Shown: positions 10,935 to 21,854 of the stretch, one piece after another | Numbering within the stretch: the stretch's first letter is position 1 | How the letters are laid out: each line of letters begins with the position of its first letter | Origin: Chlorella sorokiniana | Taxonomy: Eukaryota > Chlorophyta > Trebouxiophyceae > Chlorellales > Chlorellaceae | NCBI GenBank assembly: GCA_025917655.1 | Contig: CP084609.1 | Location: forward strand, 682,001 to 746,000 | DNA: 64,000 nt | Direction: 5' to 3' | Made by a program: the position numbers and the translations under genes | The notes under the pieces: model-generated | What the model was told of the DNA's origin: nothing | Seen by the model: the letters and a program-made list of their open reading frames with translations, nothing else | Database searches by the model: none

Positions 10935-12112
10935 ATGACGGCCGGTCAGGAAGGAGCTGCCGAGGGAGAGCGCTTGAAGCCCGCCTTTGCGGCTGGACAG
11001 TCACAGCGGGAGGTAGACGAGCACAGGAGGCAAGCCAACAGAGAGTCGGCGTTGTCCGTCCAGCCCCAGTCTGTCGGCCGTTCGGCAGCACTCTGCACGG
11101 TGGCCTTTTATGTCACGCTGCGCACGGGCATCAAGGCCTTCCACTACACTCGACGCCACTTTCTTAGGAAACTGCTGCTGGATGTGTGTTGCGCGCTGGG
11201 GCAGCTTCAAGCGGTGCACTGGTGCGACTTTGGCAGCCTGCTGGGCATTTTCCGCGATGGCGATCTCATTGAGGTGAAAAGGGGGACAAGGCGATCACAG
11301 GCAACTTGCCAGCCATGCACAACATCAACATACGACTCCTTTCACATGGCTTCTTGCTGGCCGCCCCAGCAAACAGCACAGCGCTGCATTTGCCCATCCG
11401 TCGTGTCCCGCCTGCGTGCAGCACGACAACGACGTCGACCTGGCGGTGCTGGATGTAGCAGACTGGGAGGGCCTGCTGGCGGATTTGCAGCGCCTGCTGC
11501 CCCAGTACTCCATGCGCGTGGTGGTGCCCTCAGACGACCCCACCACCAAGTTCATCCGCGTCTACTGTGAGGTCGCCGCACACAGTCAGCCTGCCATGTT
11601 CGTGCTGCGTGCTGTCCTGCCATCCTTGAGCTGCCCTCCTTGAGCCAATCTTGCGTTTCCCTGCTGCTTGCAGGCCCGCTGGGTATGGCGGATGTGTTTG
11701 GCGCCACAGCCCTGGATGAAGACCGCATCCTAGTCGACTGGTGAGCTGAGCTAAATTATGAAAGTACATTGGCTTGCCCTCCTCCCATCCTGACAGAAAT
11801 GGCTGGCAGCGCCGATGCTAGCTCTCAGGCACTCATCCCACTTCCTGCAGCGGCCACGGCGAGTGCACTGAGATTAGCAGGCAAGCGGTGCTGCCAACCA
11901 GCGTGCTGGAGTGGGAGGGAGCCAAAGTGAGCGTTCCGCACAATGTGCCGGCCGCCTTGGAGCAGCGGTATGGCGCCGACTGGCGGGTGCCCAGGTACGG
12001 CGACAAGGGCGCCGACTTGGTGGAGCAGAACAAGCTTTACATGCGGCTGTTCCGGGGCTGGCCAAGCTGGGCATTCGCCTGTGAAGCTGAGCGTCTGCAG
12101 TGCTCTGTATGA
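10935..12112 (+). CDS. LicD-family (fukutin-like) putative phosphotransferase
   Basis: The core signature spans an intron near 11275-11420: FGSLLGIFRDGDLIE joins HDNDVDLAVLD. This matches the LicD/FKTN/FKRP nucleotidyltransferase-fold motif, G-x-L-L-G followed by a D-x-D-x-D-like metal-binding cluster. The preceding helix (RRHFLRKLLLDVCCALGQL) and the C-terminal VPHNVPAALEQRYGADWRVP, like the C-terminal substrate region of LicD proteins, also fit. Family members transfer phosphocholine, ribitol phosphate or similar groups to glycans; the substrate here is unknown. Introns follow near 11567-11673 and 11743-11850. A hydrophobic segment (LCTVAFYVTLRTGIKAF) may act as a membrane anchor near residue 55, compatible with a Golgi or ER enzyme. 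The start ATG 10935 is the first in-frame ATG. The stop is TGA 12110-12112. Confidence 0.75.
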
Positions 12113-12528
12113 CCAGGTTTTCATCTCACTTCAGCAGCCATTTTCAAAGTATCGCTTATTACACTTTTCACTCGACTGTTAGTTTTGCCTCAGTTTTATG
12201 TGCGGCCTTTTTCGCGCCGTGGCGGCTTCACAATCGCTTCATCGCCGGGCGAAGCATGAAGATGAGATGTGTCTTATTTTATTGAGCATCGAAGTGTGCT
12301 TATCCTCAATATATAGATTTGCTTGCAGTTTGAGCAGCAAGTTGCTGCATCTGTAAAAGTTGGGTGGCAGCCGACCAGACGCCGGCAAGCGACAGCCTGG
12401 CACCGGCGCACAGGGTGCTGAATGCATATTCCGTCCCAACCCCAACACGATACCTCCTGATCGCTTCGAGTCAAACAGAAGAACAATGAGCCCGTCAGCC
12501 TTACCAACGCAACACTTTTGCGCGCTCA
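12113..12528. other. intergenic, no gene seen
   Basis: A 416-base gap, more AT-rich than its surroundings (12120-12310). It probably contains the 3' untranslated region of the LicD gene and the upstream region of the next gene. No conserved frame was seen. Confidence 0.45.
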
Positions 12529-12890
12529 ATGATCGCGTGTTCTAACCGCAGAAGCGCGCTTCTCAAGCGTGGCAGCAGTCGAAGGCACCGCAGGCCTGCA
12601 CGGTCCGCTCTTGCCCAAGCTGCCACAGCCTACGCGAGCCCAGCTGGAACAGCAGCGGCGGCGGCAGCGGCAGCTCCTGTGCTGATTGGTTCAGGTGAAG
12701 CCTCACGTCCCTCTGCCGCGCACGCTTTCAGTTCCCCTCTGCAATATTACCCTTTCTGTTCAATGCTGTAGCGCAAGTTTTCCACTTCCGCTTGGGCACG
12801 CTCCTGTCGACGTTCCTTGGCGGCGTTGCAGTTGGAGCTGCACGCAGGTTGGTTGGCCGACTTGATCAGCGCTGGCGTCCGGCAGCCTGA
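12529..12890 (+). CDS. possible small two-exon membrane protein (about 94 aa)
   Basis: Exon 1 (12529-12694) starts MIACSNRRSALLKRG and is rich in Arg, Ser and Ala with no acidic residue in the first 40, as in organelle presequences. A GT donor follows GGTTCAG at 12694. An acceptor TGTAG at 12771 opens exon 2 in the matching phase and gives QVFHFRLGTLLSTFLGGVAV, then ARRLVGRLDQRWRPAA and a stop at 12888-12890. The product would be a cleaved, single-helix mitochondrial or plastid membrane protein. I do not recognise the family. The stop lies only 80 bases before the next start codon, so these exons could instead be the 5' part of the downstream gene through another splice pattern, or be spurious. 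Confidence 0.4.
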
Positions 12891-12970
12891 AACGAAGGTG
12901 CAGCGCTGTATATGCTCTACAGGCTTTTCAGGAGCAGACGGAGGGGCGGCAGCCGCCCGCGGTTGCCAAC

Positions 12971-14994
12971 ATGGCCGCCGCCGGCACGGAGGCCACTTTC
13001 AGCGTCGCGACGTACAACTTGCGTGGCGTGTCGGACCGGTGGCAGGAGCGCCAGCCGCTGCTGAGGCAGTGCTTGAAGCGCATCGATGCAGATGTGCTTT
13101 GCTTCCAGGAGTGCCTCACAGGCAGGGCTGGGGGCGGAAGCAGGGCGGGCACGTGTGCAAGCGCCCAGGTGCTTGCCATGCGTGCTTTCAATCAGGCGCG
13201 CGGCAGCTGGGCAACCCCTGTCCTCAGACCCACACGTGTACACACTGGCAACCCCTACAGGCGAGTACGGCCAAGAACGGCGCGTGCTGCCCCCTGGTAC
13301 CACGTGTTCCCCTGCAAGGCGGCGCTGTTCAACCTGGCGCGCTCGGGTGGCGTGCTGAGATGGTCAGTGCGGCTCTGGGTTGTGCAAGATGGCGGCAAGC
13401 CACGCGGCGCTGCACCGCTGCGCTGCCAGGCTGCCGCCACAGATGCAGCAAAGTGAGACGCAGGCCACTCCTGCTTCATTACAAACTCGGCTGCTGGCTG
13501 CCTGTCGCCTGTGGCAGGTATGCGCACACGGTGGAGCGGCTGCTGGAGGTGTCGCCCGTGCGCAGCCTCATGGTCAGCCTGCCCGCCGCCGTGGAGGCGT
13601 GGCGGGAGCGGTTCCGGCTCAGGGCCGCCGCCTTCCGCACCGTCAGGCACGTGACGGTGCCTGCGCTGAGCCTGCTGTGGATGTGCTTTGCTGCGAGCAG
13701 CCCCCGGACACAGGCAGGATGCTTGTGCATGCTGCGCCGCCCATTTTGCGTTTGTTGGCCCTGCAGGGACCTGGCCATGGCGCCCTTTTTGGCAACAGCG
13801 TGGCCTGCCGCATCGCCGAGGCCCACGAAATCAGGCACAGCACGCTGGTGTTGGGCGACTGGCGGGCAGCGCAGCGGATACAGTTCTACATCGGGCGGAA
13901 GGAGGGACAGGCTGTTGCCGGGGCCGGGAACAGCAGCAGCAGCAGCAGCAGAGCAACAAGTAGCGGGGCGGCAGGCAGCGCCACGACTGCGAGCGATTGC
14001 GGCGAGCGCTCTGTGGTGACCGGGCCGGGCGGGTTCAAGGTGTGGGTGGCCAACACTCACCTGGACCACGAACACCCAGACAACAGGCAGCGACAGGTGC
14101 AGGGCGCAGCGTGTTGCACTGCCGCTTACTGCCACCTGCAGCTGCTGCCCGGAACGCACCCACCTGCGCTGGGCTGCGCCGTGCTGCACGTGGCAGCCTC
14201 CCCGTCACGCCAGCGACCCACGGGGTGGCCTGATGTCGCCCGCCCCCAGGCTCTGGCGGTGTGCGAGTGGATGGACCAGGAGAAGCACGACTGCGCCGCA
14301 ATCATCCTTTGCGGCGACTTCAATGGCGCGCCGCACGAGCCCTTCCACGCCGTGCTACGCCGCCGGGGCTTTGTGTCAGCACATGCAGTCCGGCATGGCC
14401 GTGAGCCACAGGCAAGTAGTTGGGACTGGTGGTGAACGGCTCTGCCTAATGCACATGCTGTGTGTGACTTGCATTGCTGCACATACTTGCTGCAGCCTCC
14501 TGTGTGGTTGGTGCATCGCCCACTGACCTTCCGTCGCTTCGTTGTCCTTCCCTGGCTCTGTTGCAGGGCACGTGGCCCACCGGCATCCAGGCTCCGCTGA
14601 TGGACGAGGGCTGCTTCGAGTGCTTGGACTATGTGTATGTGTGGGCGGCGCCAGGATACGCAGTGGAGTGAGTGTGCACAGGGGGGCAGACATGTTGATG
14701 GGGTTGGGTGAGGTAGTGTAGCATCTTTGCTGGCCATGAGGTGGAGCACTTGCCGGCCATCTGTTCTGTACATAGCAATCAGAGGGGTAACTCGGTCCAA
14801 TTAGTGTTGCCACGCTGAGCAGAGTGCTGGACCTCATCTGTGACACTGTGTGGCTCCCCTCACCCTGCAGCGTGCTTGCGGCAGAGGTGCACGGGCTGGA
14901 GGCTGCACAGCATGATGCCACACTCTTCCCCTCAGACCATGGAGCAGTGAAGGCCACCATCAGGGTCAGCCGGCAGCAGGCAGTGGTCAAATAA
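12971..14994 (+). CDS. endonuclease/exonuclease/phosphatase-family protein
   Basis: The protein opens FSVATYNLRGVSDRWQERQ and continues RIDADVLCFQEC, the first two motifs of the EEP (DNase I-like) fold with the metal-binding Asn and Glu. Later motifs are FGNSVACRI (about 13790), VWVANTHLDHEHPDNRQRQ (about 14043-14095), IILCGDFNGAPHEPF (about 14303-14345) and LFPSDHGAVKATI (about 14925-14965) with the final Ser-Asp-His. All catalytic positions are present, so an active phosphodiesterase, deadenylase-like or phosphatase enzyme is expected; the substrate is unknown. A Ser-rich insert near 13925-13960 probably forms a loop. The intron after GREPQ at about 14412 has a GC donor (CAG|GCAAGT) and ends TTGCAG at 14566. 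Frame slips at 13296-13297 and 13786-13790 are each one base short. The start ATG 12971 is the one nearest the domain. Confidence 0.8.
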
Positions 14995-15396
14995 GGGCTG
15001 CACGGCGCGGACAAGGCGCGGCAGGCAGGCGGGACAGCCAGCAGCAACCGGGCTTGAACTGCCAGTCGTCCCATGTGCCTGCCGCCATGTGTCAACCTTG
15101 CACCAGACTTATCAAGTTGACCTGTTTACACTTTTATGAATTGCAAAATGCTTTCTCAATGCTTGTTTGCGCTCAAGGGCAGCACAGCAACTGGCGGCGC
15201 CTGTCCCCGTGGCGCCAGCGCTGCGGCGGCAAGACGCACGAACAGCACTTGCAGGCACCCTATTTCAACCTAAAACATCTAGTTTGACGCACATCAGCAC
15301 TCGCGCCGCTCATCTTTCACAACCTTCCTCGGTGATCAAGGCTGGTGCGATCGCGGCCTGCTCGAAGTGCCCTAGAGCTAGAGCTGCGATTGGAAA
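14995..15396. other. intergenic, no gene seen
   Basis: A 402-base spacer between co-oriented genes. No domain or RNA gene was recognised. It should carry the 3' untranslated region of the upstream gene and the promoter of the proteasome gene. Confidence 0.45.
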
Positions 15397-17785
15397 ATGG
15401 CGGAAGGCCTGGCCCAAAGGCTGGCAGCAGCGGAGGCGGAGGGCGAGCCTCGAGCAGCCGCTGCCCAGTTGAGAGACATAGTGGCAGGGCAGCACCCCAA
15501 CGATGCCGAGTCGCTCAAGGTCAAAGAGGCGGCGCTGCAGAAGCTGACTGGCCTGCTGGTTCAGCAGGAGGATGCGGCGGCGCTGCGCAGCCTGCTCACA
15601 GACTTGCGGCCCTTGTTCGCGGCCATCCCCAAGGCCAAGACCGCCAAGATTGTGCGCACCATTATTGACAGCATCGCCAAGGTCCCAAACAGCACGGCAT
15701 TGCTGGTGCGCGGTGGGGAGCAGGGCTTTTGCTGTACTTTTGCGGCGCGAGAAGTGTGCCGTGCTGGGCAGCATCTCTCGTCTGCCTGCTGCACCACAGC
15801 CCAGCCAACGCTCGCCTGACCGCTCACATTGCTCTACCTTGTGCAGCTGGAGGTGTGCAAGGAGCAGGTGGAGTGGGCCACCGCCGAGAAGCGCACGTTC
15901 CTGCGGCAACGAATCGAGATCCGGCTGGCCATGCTGCACATGGATGCTCGCGACTACACGGCGGCCCTGCAGCTCATAGGTGCCCTGCGCACACGCTTGA
16001 TTGATGCAGAGACGTGCCTGGCCCGCAGGGCATGGTTGCGCAGCGGGCATGCTGGGAAGCAAGCCAGGATGCAGTGCGGAGCCAGGCTCATGGCGCGCCC
16101 CACGCTTGCTCCATTCCATGCAGGCAAGCTGCTCACCGAGGTGAAGCGGCTGGACGACAAGCTGCTGCTGGTGGACATCCACCTGCTGGAGTCAAAGGTT
16201 TGCAATCTGGAGTGTATGGATGCCGCATGGCAGCCCTGGCACAGAGAGCTGATCGCGCATGTGCAGGCATTTGCTCCACTTCACTGTAGCTCTGCTCGAC
16301 CTTCTTCTCTCGCCCCCCTCCCCGTCTTGCTGCAGGTCCACCACGCGCTGAAGAACCTGCCCAAAAGCCGCGCGCGCTGACGGCGGCCCGCACCGCCGCC
16401 AACGCCATCTACATCCCGCCCCTGCTTCAGGCCGACATCGACACGCAATCGGGCACGCTGCATGCAGGTGCACCCCGCCGGCAGCGGCTGCCCTGCGTGC
16501 TGCGGGCCCCCTGGACTTCACCACCGCTGCCTCTGCTGGTGATGATTCAGATCCACAGGCTCATTTGGCACGTCAAGTCTACAGCGCAGCCCCGCTGTTC
16601 TGCTCCCCCTCCTCCCCCGCAGAGGAGAAGGACTACAAGACCGCGTACAGCTACTTCTTCGAGGCCTTTGAGCAGCTCAGCGCGCTGGACGACCCCAAAG
16701 CGGTGGCAGTGCTCAAGTACATGCTGCTGTGCAAGGTGGGCATGGGGGCCCGGGGGGTTCAAGACCGGTGCGTGCTCTGGCGCTGCCACTGCAAATTGCA
16801 AATGGCATCTTCGTGGAGGTTGAGCACCTCCGTCACAAGGCCCCCTCCCCCTCCCCCACACGTGCAGATCATGACGGGCGACGTGTCTGACGTGCCTGCC
16901 ATCATCAGCAGCAAGGGCGGCCTGAAGTACGCTGGGGCGGAGGTGGACGCGATGCGCGCCGTGGCCCGCGCCTACCAGGACCGCTCGCTGCAGGAGTTCC
17001 AGGCGGCGCTGCAGGTGGGTGCTTGGGGTGGTGTGCTGGACCACCCTGGTGTGGCTCATGCACGCATTGCCCTCCGCGGCTCGTCTTGTACGGCCTTGCG
17101 CTGATTGCGCCCTGTCCTGCCCCACCTGGCCACGCCCGCAGTCGTATGCGGCCCAGCTGGGCGAGGACCCCATTGTGCACGCACACCTGTCGGCGCTGTA
17201 CGACACGCTGCTGGAGCAGAACCTGATCAGGTGCGGAGGGTTGTGAAGCTGCTTCTGGCTTTCATGCTGTTGGTTGTGCCGCGAAGCATTCTTGGCTGTG
17301 AACAGGAAAGGGCTCAATGCACCTGGATTGCCCATTGCTGCTTTGCACACGTGTGCGCAGGCTGATTGAGCCCTTCTCCCGTGTCGAGGTGGCCCACATC
17401 GCTGCCCTCATCAAGCTGCCGGCCGGCACGGTGGAGGGCAAGCTGTCGCAGATGATACTCGACAAGAAGCTGGCAGGTGAGGGGGAACGGACCTCTTCTG
17501 AGGTATCAATGGGGCTGGAAGACGTAAAAAGCAACCCAACCAACGACTGGACGCCCCTGTTGTTTGCGCTTGCTGGCGATTGCAGACCCTTTGTCATCAT
17601 GCCCACATTAACTTGTACCGCCACCACACGCAGGCACCCTGGACCAGGGCGTGGGCACGCTGGAGGTGTTTGAGGATGCCACCCCGGATGCCATCTACCC
17701 CGACACGCTCGAGGTGTTTGACAACCTGACGCGGGTGGTGGAGGGCCTGATGGGGCGCACCGCCAAGATCACTGCTGCCGCTTGA
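15397..17785 (+). CDS. RPN6: 26S proteasome regulatory subunit RPN6 (PSMD11)
   Basis: RPN6 is a lid subunit that clamps the lid to the 20S core particle of the proteasome in cytosol and nucleus. The sequence starts [16 protein letters not shown] and runs through helical repeats: [78 protein letters not shown] and [19 protein letters not shown]. The C-terminal PCI domain includes [48 protein letters not shown] and [16 protein letters not shown]. These blocks match RPN6 closely along the whole length. At least eight short introns are present. The frame breaks near 16370, where SRAALTAAR needs one more G. The stop is TGA 17783-17785, and the next gene converges with a gap of only 100 bases. Confidence 0.93.
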
Positions 17786-17885
17786 GGGATGCCTTGCAAG
17801 AACAGGCACGAGGCAAGAAGAATACGTGGAAGGAGCATGGGTACAGGGACATGGCAGCGTCGTGGTCAGCGCAACGAACGTCGTG

Positions 17886-18466
17886 TCAGTCAAAGTGCAG
17901 GGCAAATAGGGTTTTGCCGCTTTTAAAGCTTCCAACAGCGTCGATGTGCTCCGCCAGCTCGTACCAGCCGGGCCCCAGGATGGCGGCCAACACCGCCTTG
18001 GCCTCCTTGCCCAGCGTGTCCATGTCGCGGTCTGCAGCAGTACAACGGCGGAACAGGGTTGGGGTGGCGCATGGCGCGTAGCAGCAGACAACCAAGACAG
18101 TGGCGCAAACCATTACCGTAGTCAAAAGTGGAGGTGTTGGGCACGCCAGGCAGGCAGATGTTCAGGCAGCAGAGGCACACAAAATGGCGCTTCGTTTTCT
18201 GAGCTTCATGCTTCCTGATCTTTTCTTGAAGGTTTTCGCTCAAAGGGTACCTGCAGGCATTTGTATGAAGTTTGGGGTCCTTCAACACTTCGTGCATCCC
18301 GCGACTATTCATATGCACACGTCTATCCCCGCTCCTCACCGCTGGCTTAGCAGGGTCTCGAGCGCCGCACGCTTGCGCTCCCAAAGCGCTTCAAATCAAG
18401 CGGCTCTCCAGGTGGAGGTGCAAACCAGAAGGTCGTGGTGTCTGCTATGAGATGCAGCTGCGACAT
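17886..18466 (-). CDS. uncharacterised protein, three exons
   Basis: On the minus strand ATG 18466 opens MSQLHLIADTTTFWFAPPPG, then EALWERKRAALETLLSQR up to a GTGAGG donor near 18345. A second exon reads YPLSENLQEKIRKHEAQKTK followed by a Cys-rich piece (FVCLCCLNICLPG) ending FDYG. The last exon reads MDTLGKEAKAVLAAILGPGW, then YELAEHIDAVGSFKSGKTLF and stops at TGA 17886-17888. The product is about 135 residues. I do not recognise the family. The middle looks like a charged helix leading into a short hydrophobic or cysteine segment. A one-base loss at 18393-18395 (A3 on the plus strand) joins the two halves of exon 1. Splice sites are consistent, so I think the gene is real. It shares its upstream region with the kinase gene. 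Confidence 0.55.
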
Positions 18467-18870
18467 GGCGGACGCCAGCAGCCGTCAAGCTGCAGCACCC
18501 AGCTAGCCGCAGCACCGGCACTTGGTGCGGCAAAGTGCGGTCTCCCTGTTCAACCCGCTGTTGGCGGTGCTTGTAGACTTTGAGTTGGGAAAGAGCTACT
18601 GTCAGGCAGACCGTGTGTCGGCAGGCCGCGTGGGCTGTCTGCCGACTCCTGAATGAGGTGTTGACGTTAGGAAGCGCTTTGTGGCTAATTCACTGCACCT
18701 CGTTGCACGAGGGAACAGGAAATGCCAGGCAAAGGAGGTTTCAGATGGGCGGGGGTGTACCGCCCTGCCGCTGCCTGAGCATCTTGGTAGTGCAGAGAAG
18801 CCACAGCTGGCACTATTGCACCTTTGGCTCTCTCTGACTCTTGCTATAGCTGTCCAAGGCGGGGTTCTGC
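18467..18870. promoter_or_regulatory. divergent intergenic region between unknown gene and kinase
   Basis: About 400 bases separate the start codons of the minus-strand unknown gene and the plus-strand kinase. It should hold both promoters. No TATA box or known element stands out. Confidence 0.35.
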
Positions 18871-21725
18871 ATGGGGCAATGCGCAAGCGCCCTGAGGCAT
18901 TTGAGGGAGGAGGCCCAGGCTGATGAGGAGGTGGCGCAGCACAAGCAGCGACAGCAGCAGCCCACCGGGCAGCAGAAGCAGGAGGAGCAGGCAGCACAGC
19001 TGCTGAAGCAGCCCCGCTTTTCGGCGGCCCTGCCCCACCGCCTTAGCCAGGTAGCTAGGTTGTGTCAGCTGCCAGTAGCTAAGTCAGGTGCTGCCGTTAC
19101 TTCACGTTCTTCTCAGAGTTCAATGTGCCTTCAAAGTCAACAGCTGTATACGTTGCCATTGCTTTCTCCCCTGTGTAGGAGGAGAGCCTGGCCCACCTCG
19201 TGCGGCACCCGCGTCTGGTACCCTTCTCCGCTGCCGCCGCCGGCTTCGGTCTGGAAACTGCTTACGAGCCGCTTAGCCTGCTGGGCCGCGGTGGCTCGGG
19301 CCAGGTTTGGCTGGCACGGGGCGCGCCACGGGGCATCTGCGCGCATTGAAGCTGCACCAGCGGCCCATTCCACGTGCCTCGGTGCGCCTGGCTTTCAACG
19401 AGGTAGAGGTGGGCGCGGGCGTGTGCGCCAGCAACGTGTTTTTGGTGCACCTTGTTGAGGCGGTGCTCACTCCCAGCCACCTGGCCCTGGTGCTTGAGTA
19501 CGAGGCGGGGGCAGCCTGGCGGAGCTGGTGGCAAGGCAGGTGAGGGTTGCAAGGGGTTGAATCTGTATGTGTGTGTGTGTGTGTCTGTGTGTGTGTGTGC
19601 GTTTTGGGGCACATACTTGCACTATGTGCATCTCGGGAGAGACTGCTGGCTGAGTGTGACGCGCCACATTTACAACCGCCCCCACCGCCACCACAGCACC
19701 GCAGATCCCGGTTGTGTCCCCCACCGCCCTGGTTGTGGACGAGGACCACGCTCGGCTGTTCTTCAGGCAGCTCATCGCAGGGCTTGGCCACCTGCACGCA
19801 CACCACACTGCACACCGGTGTGTGTGGAAAAGGGGGAGGGGGCTGTGTCTGTGTGTTGGGGGGGGGGCGGGCGTGCAGATTGAATCCTGGGGTCTCTGCA
19901 CAGAAGCTGCTTTGCCAGAGGGGTGTCCGTTGCTCAGCGTTCTGCCATGTACTGCTGTCCTGCAGAGACGTCAAGCTTGACAACACACTCTCGGATGGCC
20001 AGTGGCCGCCTTTGATCAAGTTGGCGGACTTCCAATTTGCAAAGCGCTGGGGGCGCCCGGCTCACACGCGTGAGAACGCACTTGGGCACAGCGGTGAGGT
20101 CCGGGCTGCCGCAAGACTGGGCAGGCCCAGGGCTTTTGGTTGGCCGACATGCTGTTCTGAGGGCCCCGCCGTTGAGCGCCCTCTCCCCCCTTCGACGCTA
20201 CCTTCCTCTTGCGTCTCCCCCTCCAACAGGTCTATATGTCACCAGGTTGGTATGCAGTATTGTGTGTCACCAGTATGTCTGCTGATGCTGAGTCTGTTGC
20301 CTGCTGTTGTGGCGTCCTTGAAGGACAACCTGCGATACCCACCCACCCCACCACCCACCTACCCACACATACGCAGAGCTCATTGAGAACCGGCAGAGCC
20401 GCGAGAGCTACAACCCCGAAGCGGTGGACGTCTGGGCTGCCGGCATCTGGCTCGTCGCTTTATGCTGCGGCAGCTTTCCATTTGATAACAGGTTTTGATG
20501 AGAACAGCTAGCTGCAGAGGGTAGTCTGGACAGCAGTTGCCATGTGTGCGTGTGTGCGCGGGGGCCGCACGTGCGGGCGCGCGGGGACTGTGTCCGCTCT
20601 TCTCTCATCCGGGCATCCCTTGTTGGAAGGGCCCTGCAACTGTCCGCGTCTGCTGGATGCTGTTCCCTCACAGGCCAGGTTCTGATGATACGGCCGCGGA
20701 GATGCAAATACTGTGAGACCATCAACAGTGCAACATTAGCGTCACGCTTCACTGCGTGCCCTGACGCGACTGGTCTTCCAACACAACGGCATGGCTGCCC
20801 GCTGTGCAGACGCCAAGAGCTCAGCGGCGCATGGACCTCCTCCAAGTTTGTACAGCCCTACTTGGGTGGCCTGTCGGCGGATGCAATAGACCTGCTGAAC
20901 AAGGTGCCACATGTTCTTGTGTGTGTGCGCATGAACACACTGGGTGGCCAGTACAGCAGGGATGCAACTGCGTGGGTCACGGCCAACACCTGCCTTCTCC
21001 TCCAGGACCTCCTCAGACCCTCAGTGCACCCCCTCCCCATGTACCCCCTCCCCTCCCCTCCCCCTTAGATCCTGCATGTGGACCCCCAGCAGCGCATCGA
21101 CTTGCAGGGCATCCAGGCGCACCCATGGTTCTGCGCCCCGCTGCCGCCGCCGCTGCAGGCCGGCTGGCAGCGGGCGCAGCAGGCGCAGCGCGAGCTGGAC
21201 GCGCGGCTGGCGGGGCTGCGGCCGAACCAGGAGGCGGTGCAGGCCCGCAACTCCCTCGCGCACCAGCTCGTGCGAGAGGCGGCGGCATGGCCCGAGCACT
21301 GGGATCAAAGCCTGCACCGCCTGGCGCAGGCAAGGGAGGGCCCTAAACTACGCCTGGCCCTGAGGCTGGGCTTCATTCTGTGCCACAGGCGGCTTCCAAG
21401 CTCTGGCACACAACAGCGCACGCCGTGCGCCCATGCTCCCCATCTGTTGCTGCAGGCCAGCAAAGGCTCTGAGTCGCTCATCAACCTGAGCAGCATACCG
21501 CGTGCCGCCCGCATCAACCTGCAGCCTGAGGCGGTGGCCCACCGCCTGCCAGACAGGGCGCTGGCGCTGCTGGACGAGCTGCCCCGCACGCCGCAACAGC
21601 GCTTCTCCCTTCCTCCTGATGCCTCCAGCTCCTCACGTGCCAGCTCAGCGGCGGCTGGCAATGCGAGTTCAGCGGGCGATCTGCGCCAGCTGACGCCCTT
21701 TGCCTCTGCTGCTTTACAACCGTGA
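18871..21725 (+). CDS. Ser/Thr protein kinase with MGxC N-terminus and DFQ motif
   Basis: The N-terminus MGQCASALRHLREEAQ is a classic myristoylation (Gly2) plus palmitoylation (Cys4) signal, followed by a Gln-rich coiled segment. The kinase domain has the glycine loop LLGRGGSGQVWLARG (about 19280), the beta-3 lysine in RALKLHQ (about 19345), HRDVKLDNTL (about 19820 spliced to 19968-19990), ADFQFAKRW (about 20026) in place of DFG, and TAVYMSPELIENR with SPE for APE. DVWAAGIWLVALLCGSFPF and a last helix IDLQGIQAHPWF (about 21095) complete the domain. The exon carrying VYMSP is only 16 nt (20230-20245). A long Ala/Gln-rich C-terminal tail follows to TGA 21723-21725. The catalytic Lys, HRD Asp and metal-binding Asp remain, so activity is possible. 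The frame slips at 19330-19333 (G4 for G5) and again between DFQ and the microexon. The overall shape suggests a CAMK/SnRK-like kinase, but the subfamily is uncertain. Confidence 0.82.
19564..19599. repeat. intronic (TG)n tract
   Basis: An interrupted TG dinucleotide run inside an intron of the kinase gene. It is low-complexity sequence with no coding role seen. Confidence 0.8.
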
Positions 21726-21854
21726 GCAATAACTCCTGATCCTGATTGCACTGTGAACATCGGGGGGCCGGCGCGGGGTCCCAAATTGCTCAGCGAGGTG
21801 ACTGGCTGTGGGGTTGCCGTGCTGCTACCAGAGCCCAATATGCCAAACAGCCGC

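Noticed and set aside
12817-14019. 400-residue plus-strand open frame overlapping the EEP-family gene
   Set aside because: It runs through that gene's introns and is out of frame with the conserved motifs, so it is a shadow.
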